Source: Cladophialophora immunda
Lineage: Eukaryota > Ascomycota > Eurotiomycetes > Chaetothyriales > Herpotrichiellaceae
Direction of reading: 5' to 3'
Assembly (NCBI RefSeq): GCF_000835495.1
Contig: NW_015622541.1
Coordinates: 7,564,001 to 7,628,000 of the forward strand
DNA length: 64,000 bases
Shown: one piece after another, positions 44,099-54,970 of the stretch
Layout of the letters: every line of letters starts with the position of its first letter
Position numbering within the stretch: position 1 is the first letter of the stretch
Made by a program: the position numbers and the translations under genes
Notes under the pieces: generated by a model
What the model was told of the DNA's origin: nothing
Databases searched by the model: none
Seen by the model: the letters and a program-made list of their open reading frames with translations, nothing else

Positions 44099-45541
44099 AT
44101 GAACGCGACTCCCCCTGATGCCAGTCAGTCGGCAATTATCGACACCTTAATATCCGGATTTGATGCCTTGCTATCCACTGTCCGCGCGCACATCGAAAAC
44201 GAGAAGGCCTTGAGGGAGAGGCTCGATTTTGCGGCAAGTGAGGTGAGTTGACATTGTGCCTTTTTTATCCCTTTCAGACTGCGTTATGATGAGAATCTTT
44301 TGATTAGCTCTAGATCAAGAGCTGCAATTTTATTGTGGCGATGAGCGAGATATTGCATGTATTACCTGAACTGCAAAATACCCCGAATACTATTTTCAAT
44401 CTGCCTGAAAACTGAGGGAAGAAGGCTGATTGAAATCGCGCAGTACGAGAAAGTATTAGCTGTTGACAGTACTCTTTCGGCATCCTCCATTGCCCCGAGC
44501 GAAGTCGTCCGTCAGTTCCGACAATTTCCTGCCCTCTGTACCGAAGTCGAATGTTCTCTCCCTATCCGCGAAGCGCAGCAAGCCATACGAACGTACAAGA
44601 TGTCCAAGACACAAAGACCGCAGGCCAACGGGGCGCGTTGCCCAATAGCGCACCGAAGCGGCGACCCTGAAGACCTTGAGCGGGATTTCACGACCCCGGG
44701 GGTGAAAGGAACGCTAGGATGTCCCTTTGCCAAAATACCCAACGGACCTGCATCGTCGGCGCACGATGATCCCATAGCAGCAGAGTTTCACCAAGACACA
44801 CAGTCAGCACGCTCGCCCAACCCAGATCAACGCCCGGGTCAATGTCCTATTCGGTTCCTCGATCAGCATTCTCCTGAAGAAATTGCTAAATATTTTGAGA
44901 ACCATAAGCACGAAATTCCCCGGAGCCACGAAATCTGTGTACGAAGATATCAGGGCAACGAAACCAGCGCGCGACAGCTTGATGCTAAGTATGGCAATTT
45001 GGTAAACATGATACAAGGTCTGGGAGTTAAGCACAAAGCATACCTGCCTGAGCGAGATAGGATCGAAGAACAGTCAAACCAGGCGGTAGAGAAATGGGCC
45101 GAGAAAATCAGTGAGCATGCCAGCGAGCCTCCAGTTCAAGACGGCGTGGTCCAAGATGAAGAGCCGAGAGTATCACATTTTGATAAACCATTGCGGGAGG
45201 TCCGGGTTGGCGAATCTCCTAGTCGGCCATGGGGCATCTCGGTGCCCGCGGATAAAGAACCGACCCCGAGTGCCCTGCAAGAGGAAGATGGCGTGGCACA
45301 TCTAAAGATACATTCTGCGAGTTCACAGGCGGCTCCAGCAGTGTCTCGGGATGAACGTCCGCAAGAGCAGAGCCGCAAAACGTCTCCACCGGACAGACGG
45401 ACAGACTACTCTGTCCAGGGCAAAGAGCCCCAAACCCAGATCATTTTCAACGGGCCAGTCTTCTTCGGATATTCTGCCGAGGAAGTGTCAGCTTTGCTGC
45501 AGAATACTAACCTAGGCAACTCGAAGCCTGGTGGTGGATAA
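44099..45541 (+). CDS. Conserved-looking fungal hypothetical protein with paired CP motifs
   Basis: I do not recognise a named domain. The proposed model has exons 44099-44242, 44314-44358 and 44444-45541 (428 residues); the two N-terminal exons are less sure. The N-terminus is helical (DTLISGFDALLSTVRAHIENEKALRERL). The middle has two short CP motifs, ARCPIAH and GCPFAKI, and then CPIRFLDQHSPEEIAKYF and SHEICVRRYQ, which look like conserved cores. The C-terminal third is charged, low-complexity and probably disordered, ending in a short VFFGYSAEEVSALLQ helix. Cys-Pro motifs of this kind can bind heme, but that is speculation. Confidence 0.6.
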
Positions 45542-46292
45542 ACGACAACCAGTCCAAGAGCTCAGGCTGCCGACTTTTTTTTTGATTTTGTAGCGTTCAG
45601 AGCGAAGCGATCAAAGACATGACATGACATGACGAATTGTGTTTATAAAGATGGTGTATCAGTGTACAATGTGATTGTACCAGTAGAAAAGGGTGTTTCA
45701 TGTAGGCACGCAAGGAGTCAACCAATCCAATGTGCAAGCGGGGACAGGTTGAACTATGAAGGTCCAATACATTCATTCTTGCAACCAAAATGTGTGAAGA
45801 ATATCCACCAGCTCTAGCCGTACAAGTCCGCATGACGCGAAACTTGCAGACCGTGACTTCGACGACGAAGAGCTTGTGGGAAGAGTCAAGCAGCTGGAAA
45901 GTGATGTGTTGCGTTGAAGTCTCATATATACCAGCGAGCGGATTCTCTGGCGAAAGTAGCGTGAAACATTAACGCAAACCGGGTCTCATACAGACCACCT
46001 TTCTGGCTTGAGAGAGTGAATGGACTTCATTGCTTTGAGACGAGTGGAGGAAGAAGTCTGAGAGGCCATGTTGTGGAATTTATTCAACAACGACAAATTC
46101 CACTGAGGAAGCTTTGCCGACAGGATGATTCCGCAAATCGGCAAAGTTGCCCCGAGGAGCAAGGAGCGCGGGAGGCTCAGCCTTGCCCAAGTTTCCTCGC
46201 CGCGTATTGCTTGCCTGTGATTTTCTGGTCACACGTTTCTACATGTCGGATGATTATTCCCCGAGAACAGACAGAAGTATTCCTCCAGATGC
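45542..46292. repeat. Convergent intergenic region with GACAT microsatellite
   Basis: 751 nt between two 3' ends. A poly-T run lies near 45575 and a short tandem repeat of GACAT (about three copies) at 45616-45632. ORFs up to 60-80 codons look random. Confidence 0.4.
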
Positions 46293-47511
46293 TTACGGTT
46301 TTCCTTGCCACAGTCCCTCGAGGAAAGCCTCAAGCTTTGTGGGTCTCCAGTCTGGAAAGCGTGCAGAAAATTGCGGTTCCTTTGAAAGGTCCAGTACCCC
46401 GGAGACATAGAAGTTCCCGAACAGTACCAAGTAATCTTTTCTCTCCTGCGTCTCGGCAGGAGATGCATCCCATACAGTGGCTCCAGGGTTCGGCAGTACC
46501 GTCGCTTTGCCATGCTTCAGGTCCTCAAGAGTATCGTAAGTGAGCTCGAATTTAGACCCTAGAGGGCGTCAATTGATTGCGACTCGCATCGAGCATCATC
46601 ACGCGCCCAGGGATGGGAGCCAACTGACCTCTAACTCTCTCGGCGATCCTCAGAAACTCGTTGAATGTAACGCTGTCTGCGACAGCGAACGTCCACTCTG
46701 GCCATTCCTCTGCTTCCAGCAATAGCAGAACAGCGCGAGCTACGTCGCCGACCAGAGTCAAGCTCATTGCGTTTTCACCATCTCCGGTATGGCGGCCTTG
46801 CGATTGAAGATGTCTACGCCCCACGAGAAATCAGACAGGTGAGACTTGACGTATGGCATTCCCCAGTCTGCAGAACAGTCAGAATGTGTATTGGACCCGA
46901 TCAGGCTTTGGATGGCAGGCCGCATGTGCTACCCCCCACAGCCGTCAGAGCAGCGGAGCAGGGATGACTCACAGTCCATAAACCAGCCACAAGCAATCCT
47001 CGTATACTGCAGGGAGCTGGACTTGAGTAGCGAGGCTGCATCGAGCCACCTCTGCACGGTGGGGTCTAGAGGTAAGAGTCTGGGATTCAGAACGCCCATG
47101 TATTAGGATTCCTCGAACAAGCAACTACGTGTTGAGAAAGGAAGGGCGGTGTTGGCTCTGATGGGGGACGTACTCGGGTACCGTCTTCGCCCACCATTCG
47201 CTGGGTATTAGACGGATTGTCGCACTGGACCTGTCAGCAGCTTTGATCAGATTGCACTGAGCCTGGCTTGTTTCGAGGGAGCTGATGCCGATGGTCGAAA
47301 TAACGGTGTGGACATTGTTTTCTGTCAGCGCACTGGCAAGTCCTTCCACGTCCCCGTAATCGACTTGAAGATATTTGGTGCCCGCAGACGCCGCCGCTCC
47401 AGGTAGCTTGCGACTCAACACCACGACCTCGAATTTGCCGCTCAGTTCAAGGTGGTCCAGGATTGTCCGACCCACGCCCCCTGTCGCTCCGGCTATAGCG
47501 ACTGTAATCAT
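46293..47511 (-). pseudogene. NmrA-like oxidoreductase gene with a single-base frameshift
   Basis: The N-terminus MITVAIAGATGGVGRTILDHL is the cofactor loop of an NmrA/isoflavone-reductase-like protein, followed by STIGISS and RLIPSEWWAK. Splicing then gives LPLDPTVQRWLDAASLL, WFMDYWGMPYVKSHL, VDIFNRKAAIP. At about 46785 the expected IPGDG is broken: the frame shifts by one base (one G short) and resumes as GDGENAMSLTLVGDVARAVLLLL, then ERVRG and, after another intron, KFELTYDTLEDLKHGKA. It ends LEGLWQGKP with stop at 46293. Apart from that base the gene looks intact, so it is a recent lesion or a sequencing error. Confidence 0.78.
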
Positions 47512-48874
47512 TTCGGTGATGCTAGAAGACAGAGTTCAGCTCAAAGGAAAGCTATTCTCGACATGGGGATTTGGAGTCGGATATCGACGCCCGACCCGTG
47601 GGGTTTGCGGGGCATAACTGACTTGGCAGATGGCGAGGCGACTTGCCCAGCAGAAGGGACAAGTTCTGGGTCCTCGCTTGATGGTTCGCACCAGATGTGG
47701 CGGCTTTAGGGTAGGAGAATCTGAGAGCTAAAGAGACCCGGACTGCACACTGGGCAACGCAGTGCTAAAGAGACTCAATTGGCGCTATTCCAACTCATGG
47801 GCAAGACAACACAGGGACTACATCTTAACCCACATGCACCTCACTGGTCAAGAGTCCATCATCTCGAAGCACGAGATTGGGTCTGTTACAAGCTGACGAA
47901 AAGAGTTCAACCCGAAGACCTGCGTGATAAACCATCGAGCTCCAGTAGATACTTTGAGGTACGCGACGAGACCATTTTGTATTGCGCCACGCGCCATAGG
48001 GACGCCAGGTGGAATGATAGAGGAGCAAAACGTCTCCTCTAGCGTATTACATACGGACGCATCTTTCAGCAAACCCAACTTTTACTCTGAACGGGCAGAT
48101 CGGTACCTACAACATCCAGTCCAGCAACAGTTGGATCTTTGTAAAAATGCTGCTTAGGCCTCTTTGCCGGAATGCCTTTAAACTCCACAATCGATTCAGT
48201 TTCCCCCACTGATTTCTCAGCTTTGATCCTTCGACTTCCCGCCCGTCTCATGATTTTGCCTTGCCTTAGTATCCTGTTCGCCTGGAACTGCAAGTCTCAT
48301 CGCCCACTATTCGTGCAGAGCTGCGGAGACGGCAGTGTTGGCCACACGCGGCCGATGCGGCCGCACAAGCTCCGACCCTGGTTCTTCAAATGATGCTTTT
48401 TGAAGTTCCTCGAATATGAACGAGATCAGTAAAACCATATTTGCTAGTGTCTCCGGCTCCCATTTGATTACATTGTTTGTTGTTCCAGGTTCGCACTCCC
48501 CTTTTCGGTCTTTGTGGTAGCCAATAAGTAAAGTGCAACTTGGGCAGAGGCTCATTGTTTCGGAGTCTCACAATCCACAAAACCATGAGACGTTTCCGCC
48601 TTTCACCTGACGCTCTACCAAGAGATGCATCATGATGCAATGCTGTATGGCTGACTGTGTGTGCAGTAGTTTCATATCGAGATGGAAAGTTCAAACACGC
48701 AACACGTCAGGTCCATTCATCCTGAAAAACAAACATAAAAGGCCTGCCTCGCTAGGCTTCTGTCTGCAGGCTTCTGTCTGCTTGCTTTTGGGAGAGCGCC
48801 TGTCACAGCTATCTGCTGGTCTTGCTATCTCGACCATTTTTCACGACACGTTTCTCTCTTTTATGTGGACCAAG
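47512..48874. promoter_or_regulatory. Long divergent intergenic region
   Basis: 1.36 kb between the frameshifted NmrA-like gene and the SDR. Contains a GC-rich GCGGCCGATGCGGCCGC stretch (48346-48363) and a tandem 13-nt direct repeat GGCTTCTGTCTGC at 48755-48767 and 48769-48781 in the SDR leader. No ORF with a recognisable domain. Confidence 0.4.
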
Positions 48875-49783
48875 ATGTCAAATTTCAAAGTCTGGTTCAT
48901 CACTGGCACCTCATCTGGCTTCGGGAAAGCCTTGACGCTAGAAGTGCTCAAGCGCGGTGATAAGGTCATTGCCTCCGCGCGGAATGCCAACAAGCTCGAA
49001 GATCTTAAAAAGGCAGGGGCTGACACAATGAGCCTGGACGTGACATATCCCCTCGAGAAGCTAAAGGTCCTCGCCGAAGAGGCCCACGGGCTCTATGGGC
49101 GCATTGACTTCCTCATCAACAACGCCGGCTACTGTCAAGTAGGAGGCTTGGAAGAGCTTACGTATGTTGTGTTATTATACCACTGGCCGCATCAGACAAT
49201 ACATGCTGACATCCTCAGCCCGGAAGAAACCCAGGCTCAGTTCGCGACAAATGTCTTTGGCCCTTTAAATGTCACGAGATCTATTCTCCCATACATGCGT
49301 GCCAAACGTTCGGGAGTCATCGCCAATTTCTCTAGCATCGGAGCGTGGCGCGGAACACCAGCTGTCGGCATCTACGAGGCTTCGAAATGGGCCGTCAGCG
49401 GTATCACAGAGACGTTACAGCTCGAGCTGGCCGATTTCAACATCAAAGTCTGCAGCATCGAGCCGGGCTACTTCCGCTCGAACTTCTTGAGCAGTGGCCA
49501 CAAGATCCTCCACGTGAACCACATATCAGACTACGATAGTACGGCGGTACGAAGGACCGAAGAAAGGGTGGAGCACACCAACCAGAATCAGCCGGGCGAT
49601 CCCGCAAAGGGCGCCAAGGTCATTGTCGACACCCTCACTGGTGCCACCGGCAAAGAGATTCCACTGAGGCTTGCGCTGGGAGCAGATGCCTACAGAATCA
49701 TCAGGGGGAAATGCGAGGAGACGATCAAAGGGTTGGACGAATGGAAGGAAATCACTTCCTCAACTGATATAGATGCGAAATAG
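48875..49783 (+). CDS. Short-chain dehydrogenase (classical, WFITGTSSGFG type)
   Basis: 283 residues from exons 48875-49161 and 49219-49783. The 57-nt intron has GT-AG ends, keeps the frame and has no stop, so it is easily missed; splicing turns the join into LEELTPEETQAQF, the normal SDR run. Motifs: VWFITGTSSGFGKA, INNAGYCQVGG, NFSSIGAWRG, and YEASK active site. Belongs to the 17-beta-HSD/retinol-dehydrogenase-like subgroup. Start MSNFKVW; an ATG four codons upstream (48863) is possible. Confidence 0.88.
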   Translation: MSNFKVWFITGTSSGFGKALTLEVLKRGDKVIASARNANKLEDLKKAGADTMSLDVTYPLEKLKVLAEEAHGLYGRIDFLINNAGYCQVGGLEELTYVVLLYHWPHQTIHADILSPEETQAQFATNVFGPLNVTRSILPYMRAKRSGVIANFSSIGAWRGTPAVGIYEASKWAVSGITETLQLELADFNIKVCSIEPGYFRSNFLSSGHKILHVNHISDYDSTAVRRTEERVEHTNQNQPGDPAKGAKVIVDTLTGATGKEIPLRLALGADAYRIIRGKCEETIKGLDEWKEITSSTDIDAK

Positions 49784-50073
49784 AACAAAGACTGTCGGCT
49801 CTCCCGTGGCAGGGATCAAAATATTGTCGCTGGCATTCAAGCCTGATCCGGTAAAGCATTCATTGAAGTTGCTGGAACCCTTGTTATCGCCAACATTCTT
49901 CTCAGAAGGAAGGAAAATACAGCTCGCGGAACATTATTTCAAAGTTGAGACAGCTCATCCGACCTGCAAATCCTTTCAGGCTTATTCGCTTCCTACAATC
50001 CTATATTGGGGCTTTTGCCCTACAGTCCACATACAGGACATGGTCATGGTGATTCTAGTTCTAGAATCGTGCA

Positions 50074-51555
50074 CTACCATATTAGAATGGGCTTGATTGC
50101 CGTTCCAGCTTCCATCTCATGTAGTGCTTCTTGGAAGTTTTCAACCTAAGTCCCTGTCAACACGACCGCTCAGTGGATGGTTCGTCGGTCACACATACCG
50201 GAAAATACTTAACCAACTTGTCGATGGGAAAGCGGCCTGATCGGTACCATTGTATCATTCGGGGAACATACTATTCATGAGCTTGTTAGCAAAATCATCT
50301 CTTCGAATCGTTCTCAGAGTGTCCTACATCGATTGGTCGAACTCCCCCTTCCATGCTTCCAAGTAGTTGCTTGCCCGTCTGTTTGATAGGACTGTCAGTA
50401 ATATACTCTCAATAGAGATTTGGCCGTGCACTCACAACCATGTAAGGAACAATGGCAATCTCAAGTCCAGCATCCATCGGAGCAACTCCGAGCAGAATCA
50501 TTTTGCCCTGGTTCGCTGTTAACTCAATGCCTTGCTGGATGAGCGCCACCACACCCGTCGCATCGACGGTGATGGTGGTGCCACTGCCGGATGTGATTCC
50601 ATGTACAACATCAGCGAGCGGCTTATTCAAGCCCGCCGTGTTGATAACATGAGTTGCTCCCAGGGTCTTCGCCATTTCAAGACGGCTCTCAAGGCGGTCG
50701 ATGCCGATGATGACCTGACAGTTTCTCATTTTGGCGGCCTGTCGAGGAATGAGTACAGGCGACAGACTCCTCACAATCCTGTTTTCTCACCATGACCGCG
50801 GCCAATCCCACGCCTCCAAGCCCAATGACGGCGACTTTGTCAGACTGACTGGCTGCTCCCAGCTCTGTGATTGTGCCAGCACCGGTCTACTCGATGTTGT
50901 GAGCATGAAGGCGGGTTACAGAATGATTCTGTACCACTCACTTGTATACCACAGCCCAGAGGGGCAAACAGCTTCAAGTCGGATTCATTCTTAACCAGCC
51001 CACTGACGTTTATCACGGATGTCTCTTGTGCTTTCAGTAGGCGGGAAAAGCTTGACTGGCCGAAGAAAGAACCCCCTATCGCTGTGTCGGCTTTCCCAGC
51101 TTCCGTGAACGCTTTTTGGTCGCCGGCGAAATTAAGAGGTGTGAAGTTGGCGCAATATCCCGGAGCTCCAAACTTGCAATTGTGGCATTTGGTACAATAG
51201 GCAAACGAGAGCAACACCGAGTCCCCCGGCGCTACCTTCTTCACGCCTGAGCCGACTGCTCTTACGTATCCTGCGCCTGTCTCTCTCATTAGCAGCTGTC
51301 GTGGTTGTCCCCAGCCGATACCTTACCTTCATGACCAAGTATTCGGGGGTATGGAGGAAGAGGGAACCCTCCTGCGTTTTCTGGTCCTGAGCCACAGATC
51401 AAATCCGTGTGACAAACTCCAGATGCAACAATCTCAACAAGAACTTCGTTTTCTCGAAGTGGCGGGACATCCACCTCCTCAAGCTTCCACTGTCGCTTCC
51501 CGTCGATCGGAGCGCGAGCAACAATGGCTCTCGTTTTGGGGGGCTCGGCAACCAT
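50074..51555 (-). CDS. Zinc-dependent alcohol dehydrogenase
   Basis: About 370 residues in seven exons, start MVAEPPKTRAI at 51555. Catalytic zinc ligands are GVCHTD and GHEG; the structural-zinc loop CTKCHNCKFGAPGYC has all four cysteines. The Rossmann loop reads IGLGGVGLAAV and a conserved GIDRLESRLEMAKTLGA follows. The C-terminal exons, only found by splicing, give LLGSMEGGVRPID, YRSGRFPIDKLVKYFP and ALHEMEAGTAIKPIL. It resembles aryl-alcohol/benzyl-alcohol dehydrogenases. Divergent from the LDI-like gene. Confidence 0.86.
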
Positions 51556-52027
51556 TACTAGATTCAATGTTGACCTTTGATGAGCAAATTCTTCTTTGAC
51601 TTCCCTCACAAGGGAGGAGAGCTGGATGGACTTTTCAGTTGATATTATGCATTCATTCTCACCGGCCAATGGCCTCGTCGTGTGCTCCATTTGTTCATTT
51701 CTATAAAGTGTACCTCCCGTTTTCAGCTAGCCTCCGGTCCGCTCCCGGCCATCAACGCGGAGTTGTAGGAATCGTGGAAGGGACTGTCCCGGGCACCTAC
51801 CATTTTTTGACTTCACGGGGAATTGGCCCGGCGGCACTGGCAAGTCTATCAGAAGCCATGCGAGCTCTATAGTCAGAGGGCGCTTTATGGGGATGGTGAT
51901 CTGCGTCTAACCCGGACCCGGCCCGCCTACAATTATATAAAAACAAAATACATTAACATGCCTGCGGGGTCTGCGGGGAAATCAAGAAACTACTTCGTGT
52001 CTTCCTGTCTGAATCCGACTGACCAAG
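51556..52027. promoter_or_regulatory. Divergent promoter ADH / LDI-like gene
   Basis: 472 nt between starts. A clear TATATAAAA at 51934-51942 lies about 90 nt before the LDI-like ATG, followed by a purine-rich leader. Confidence 0.5.
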
Positions 52028-54468
52028 ATGTTGACTACCGTAAGTCGAGGGCCCTTCAATGACCAGAATCGACAGCCCTAATCTAACCTTATAGGCAACC
52101 ACCATTACTGCCGCAAACCCCGTCAAACGACTCGTCGGGGCTGAAAGCACACCACCTGCTCTTTCCCCAGGCGAGGAGATCTTGAGTAATGGGTATCTAT
52201 CCGATGAAAAACCTCACCATGGGCAAGACAGTGAAGTTGGAGACTTTGGCTGGGGCCCTTGGAAAATCCAGGGTAAGCAAGTTCTCAAGCAATCCACACA
52301 CTTTGTCAGAAACCAAACTGACTGAAATAGATGTTCTGATCCCACCATATGCCGGCAAGGGATTGACCAAGAAGTATTATCAGCGACGGACACTGTATCT
52401 CTATGCTGCAATGTCACTTGGGGGGTATTGGGCTTTCAGGAACCTTTCCAGCCCCTCTTGGAAGGCTGCTGCGCTAGGCCTTTTATTTCCTGGGGCCGGG
52501 CTCACAGCAGTCGGGACGGTGACGTCCTTTGCTGCCTTCATCGCGACTTTGATTCTCATCCCAATCACGGTCTTCATCTGGTTTGCCATGGGCGGGATCT
52601 TCTTTCCTCTTGCAAATTATCTTGGATCAGCCGTGCTCGCTGGCTACCTGGCAGAAGGCAAATTGGTCGAAGGGGCGGGTGTCTTCTGGCTCGGCTTCTG
52701 CTGGCTTGCGATCGCATACTTGATGAGCAATGCTCGAAGTCTCAACGCTGCTGGGTACACCAAAGCGCAAGAACGAAACAAATACCTCGTGCACGCGGTC
52801 TCAGAACAACGCGCAAATGCAATCCCGGCGCCTCCACCAGGGAGCCGCGAGCTGGACCTCCAGACACTCCGCCACGTCCAACATATGCTCGAGCGCGGGT
52901 TAAGCGCCAGAGATGATTTCAGCTTCCATGATGTGATCGATCAATTTCAAACAGGTGCTGTTCGGTACCAGCTTTATGGCGTGGTCGACGTCTTGAGCTT
53001 GTACCAGTGCCATTACACCCCTGGATTCCACGGCTATCTTTCACAGGCTTCGAAGAATTGCATTGAGAAGAGTCTCCAAAAGCGCATCATGTCGTGAGTA
53101 TCTTTCCTAAACATTTTCAAATCTTTCTGTCTAACTCATCGAGTAGATACTGGAAATGGGAATCAATCTTCGGCAAATTCACACTTAGTGACTGGGATCC
53201 TATCAAGAAGGACAATATTGTACGTTCATCAAGGCCCACTCCAAACCCTCTTAACGCTCACTAAGTCGTTCTGGTAGATGGTTACAGGCTATTTGAGCTC
53301 CGCAATGGGACTCTACGCTCAAGCATCTGGAGACCGATCCTACAATGACAAGGATTCACTCGAGTTCGTCATTGACGATGGGATGCACTACAAGACCAAT
53401 TATCAGGGTCTTGCTGATGCTCTTAACAAGAATATGACGGAAAACCCATATTGCTTGTATCCCTGTGAGCCAAACTGGACATATTCACTGTGCAAGTACG
53501 TACGCGTTTCTATCAATCCCCAGTCCCACCTCTTTGCTGTAGGGCACTAACTGGAATCTGTTACAGCTTAACTGGAATGGCAGGCCTTGTGATATCTGAC
53601 AGGATCCTTGGCCGTGACCTAGGAGTAAGGCTCAGGAACCGATTTGAACGGGCTCTCGAGGAGGACTTTACAGAGTGTGACGGAAGGATCTTGCCAATCC
53701 GCAGCGAATTTACTGGATTGACCGTGTGTATAAACAACGTTCTTTGAAGAAGATGGTCGATCTGACTCGATATAGCTCCCAGGGCTTTGCGGAACCTTGA
53801 CAGATTGCATCAATGCAATGCTGCTGACCGCATACCTGCCGCATCTGGCACACCGAAACTGGGCGATGATCCGAAAGGAGTTCTTAACCTACGACAAAGA
53901 TGGTCAGCTTGACGTCAAAGGTCTCAAAGGAGCTGATAAAATGGACCCCGGCAACTACCGTGCAGGTGAAGGACCGCTTCGAGCCTTCATCGCTGCGACT
54001 GCTGCCGAGTTTGGCGACGAAAAAGTCCGCAAGGAAGCACTTGCTCAGCTGGACAACAAGTATTTCCCGGTGGAGGCCACGGAGACGGGCTCACTGAGAA
54101 ACAAAGGCCTTTCTGCGACGACGCAGGTCATCGCTCTTATGGCTCGACTCATCAGACACCGGGATCTTGCCAATGCCACACTCCATGGTCCTGAGCCTAA
54201 CGCTCTAGCAGGCCCGATCCTTGAGCACGCACCGTTTCCAGACGTGCTTGTTGCAAAGGCATACAGCAAAGATGCGCAAGAATTGGATCTTGTCCTTTAC
54301 AACGGTAAAGACTCGGGCACATTCAACCTAGGGTTTGAGCGACTCATCCCGAATAAGACTTACACCTTAAGCACGGGCGGCACTTTCACTTCAGACGCGG
54401 ATGGAAAGGGAAGAGCAAAGGTGGCGGTCAGAGATCGCACACATGTCATTCTCAAGCCACAAGCCTAA
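52028..54468 (+). CDS. Linalool dehydratase/isomerase-like protein with N-terminal membrane domain
   Basis: Seven exons; the first carries only four codons (52028-52039). After a 60-residue head come hydrophobic segments (about GLTAVGTVTSFAAFIATLILI, FLGFCWLAI) that look like transmembrane helices. The rest matches the alpha/alpha-barrel LDI family: YWKWESIFGKF, TGYLSSAMGLYAQASGD, then CEPNWTYSLCNLTG, in which the CEP and CN cysteine motifs match the catalytic cysteines of the bacterial enzyme. The C-terminal half holds RNWAMIRKEF and a beta-sandwich-like tail. Bacterial LDI isomerises and dehydrates linalool/geraniol; the fungal group has no established reaction known to me. Membrane-anchored. 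Confidence 0.8.
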
Positions 54469-54970
54469 AAATGGGCCGAAAATTGCAAGCAACAAAAGGA
54501 GGCACTGTTTAGTTCGAACCCGTTGAACTCGGTCCATAGTTTTTGCAGTACGTATCTCTGGATATATTCAATGCAGACGGAATTGCCATCGAATTTAATC
54601 CTAGACATTAGACGAGCGCATAAAGATCCTTTGAAGCCATTCTGCTGTGCACCTTGAAGTTGGACTCCCAGGCATCATTCTTCCAAGATTGGTGAGGGTT
54701 TCGACCTTTCGGACCAATGATCTAGCAGCCTGATCTTTGACATATATTCCAAGTATGTCCGGGCCGGCCTCCGGAAATAGAGTTGTTTTGATGCCACCAA
54801 CCCCAAAGTGTGCCGGGCCGTGAAGCTTAACGGTCTTCCGTGTCACAGGAAGGATCCGAGACGACCGTATTGATGGCTCCTTTCATTCCTCTAAAGACCA
54901 AGAGAAAAGGCTGCCATATAGGAGGTCTCATTCATAACTGTATCCTTGTATCTGGCACCCGCGTATCATC
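54469..54970. other. Intergenic region upstream of P1B ATPase
   Basis: 502 nt with the LDI-like 3' end and the ATPase promoter. Nothing beyond random short ORFs. Confidence 0.35.

Noticed and set aside
48346..48363. GC-rich GCGGCCG motifs as a regulator site like CCGCGG
   Set aside because: Different spacing and occurs once; no support from other promoters.
54505..54535. TTCGAACCC resembling a tRNA B-box
   Set aside because: No A-box or cloverleaf can be built around it on either strand.
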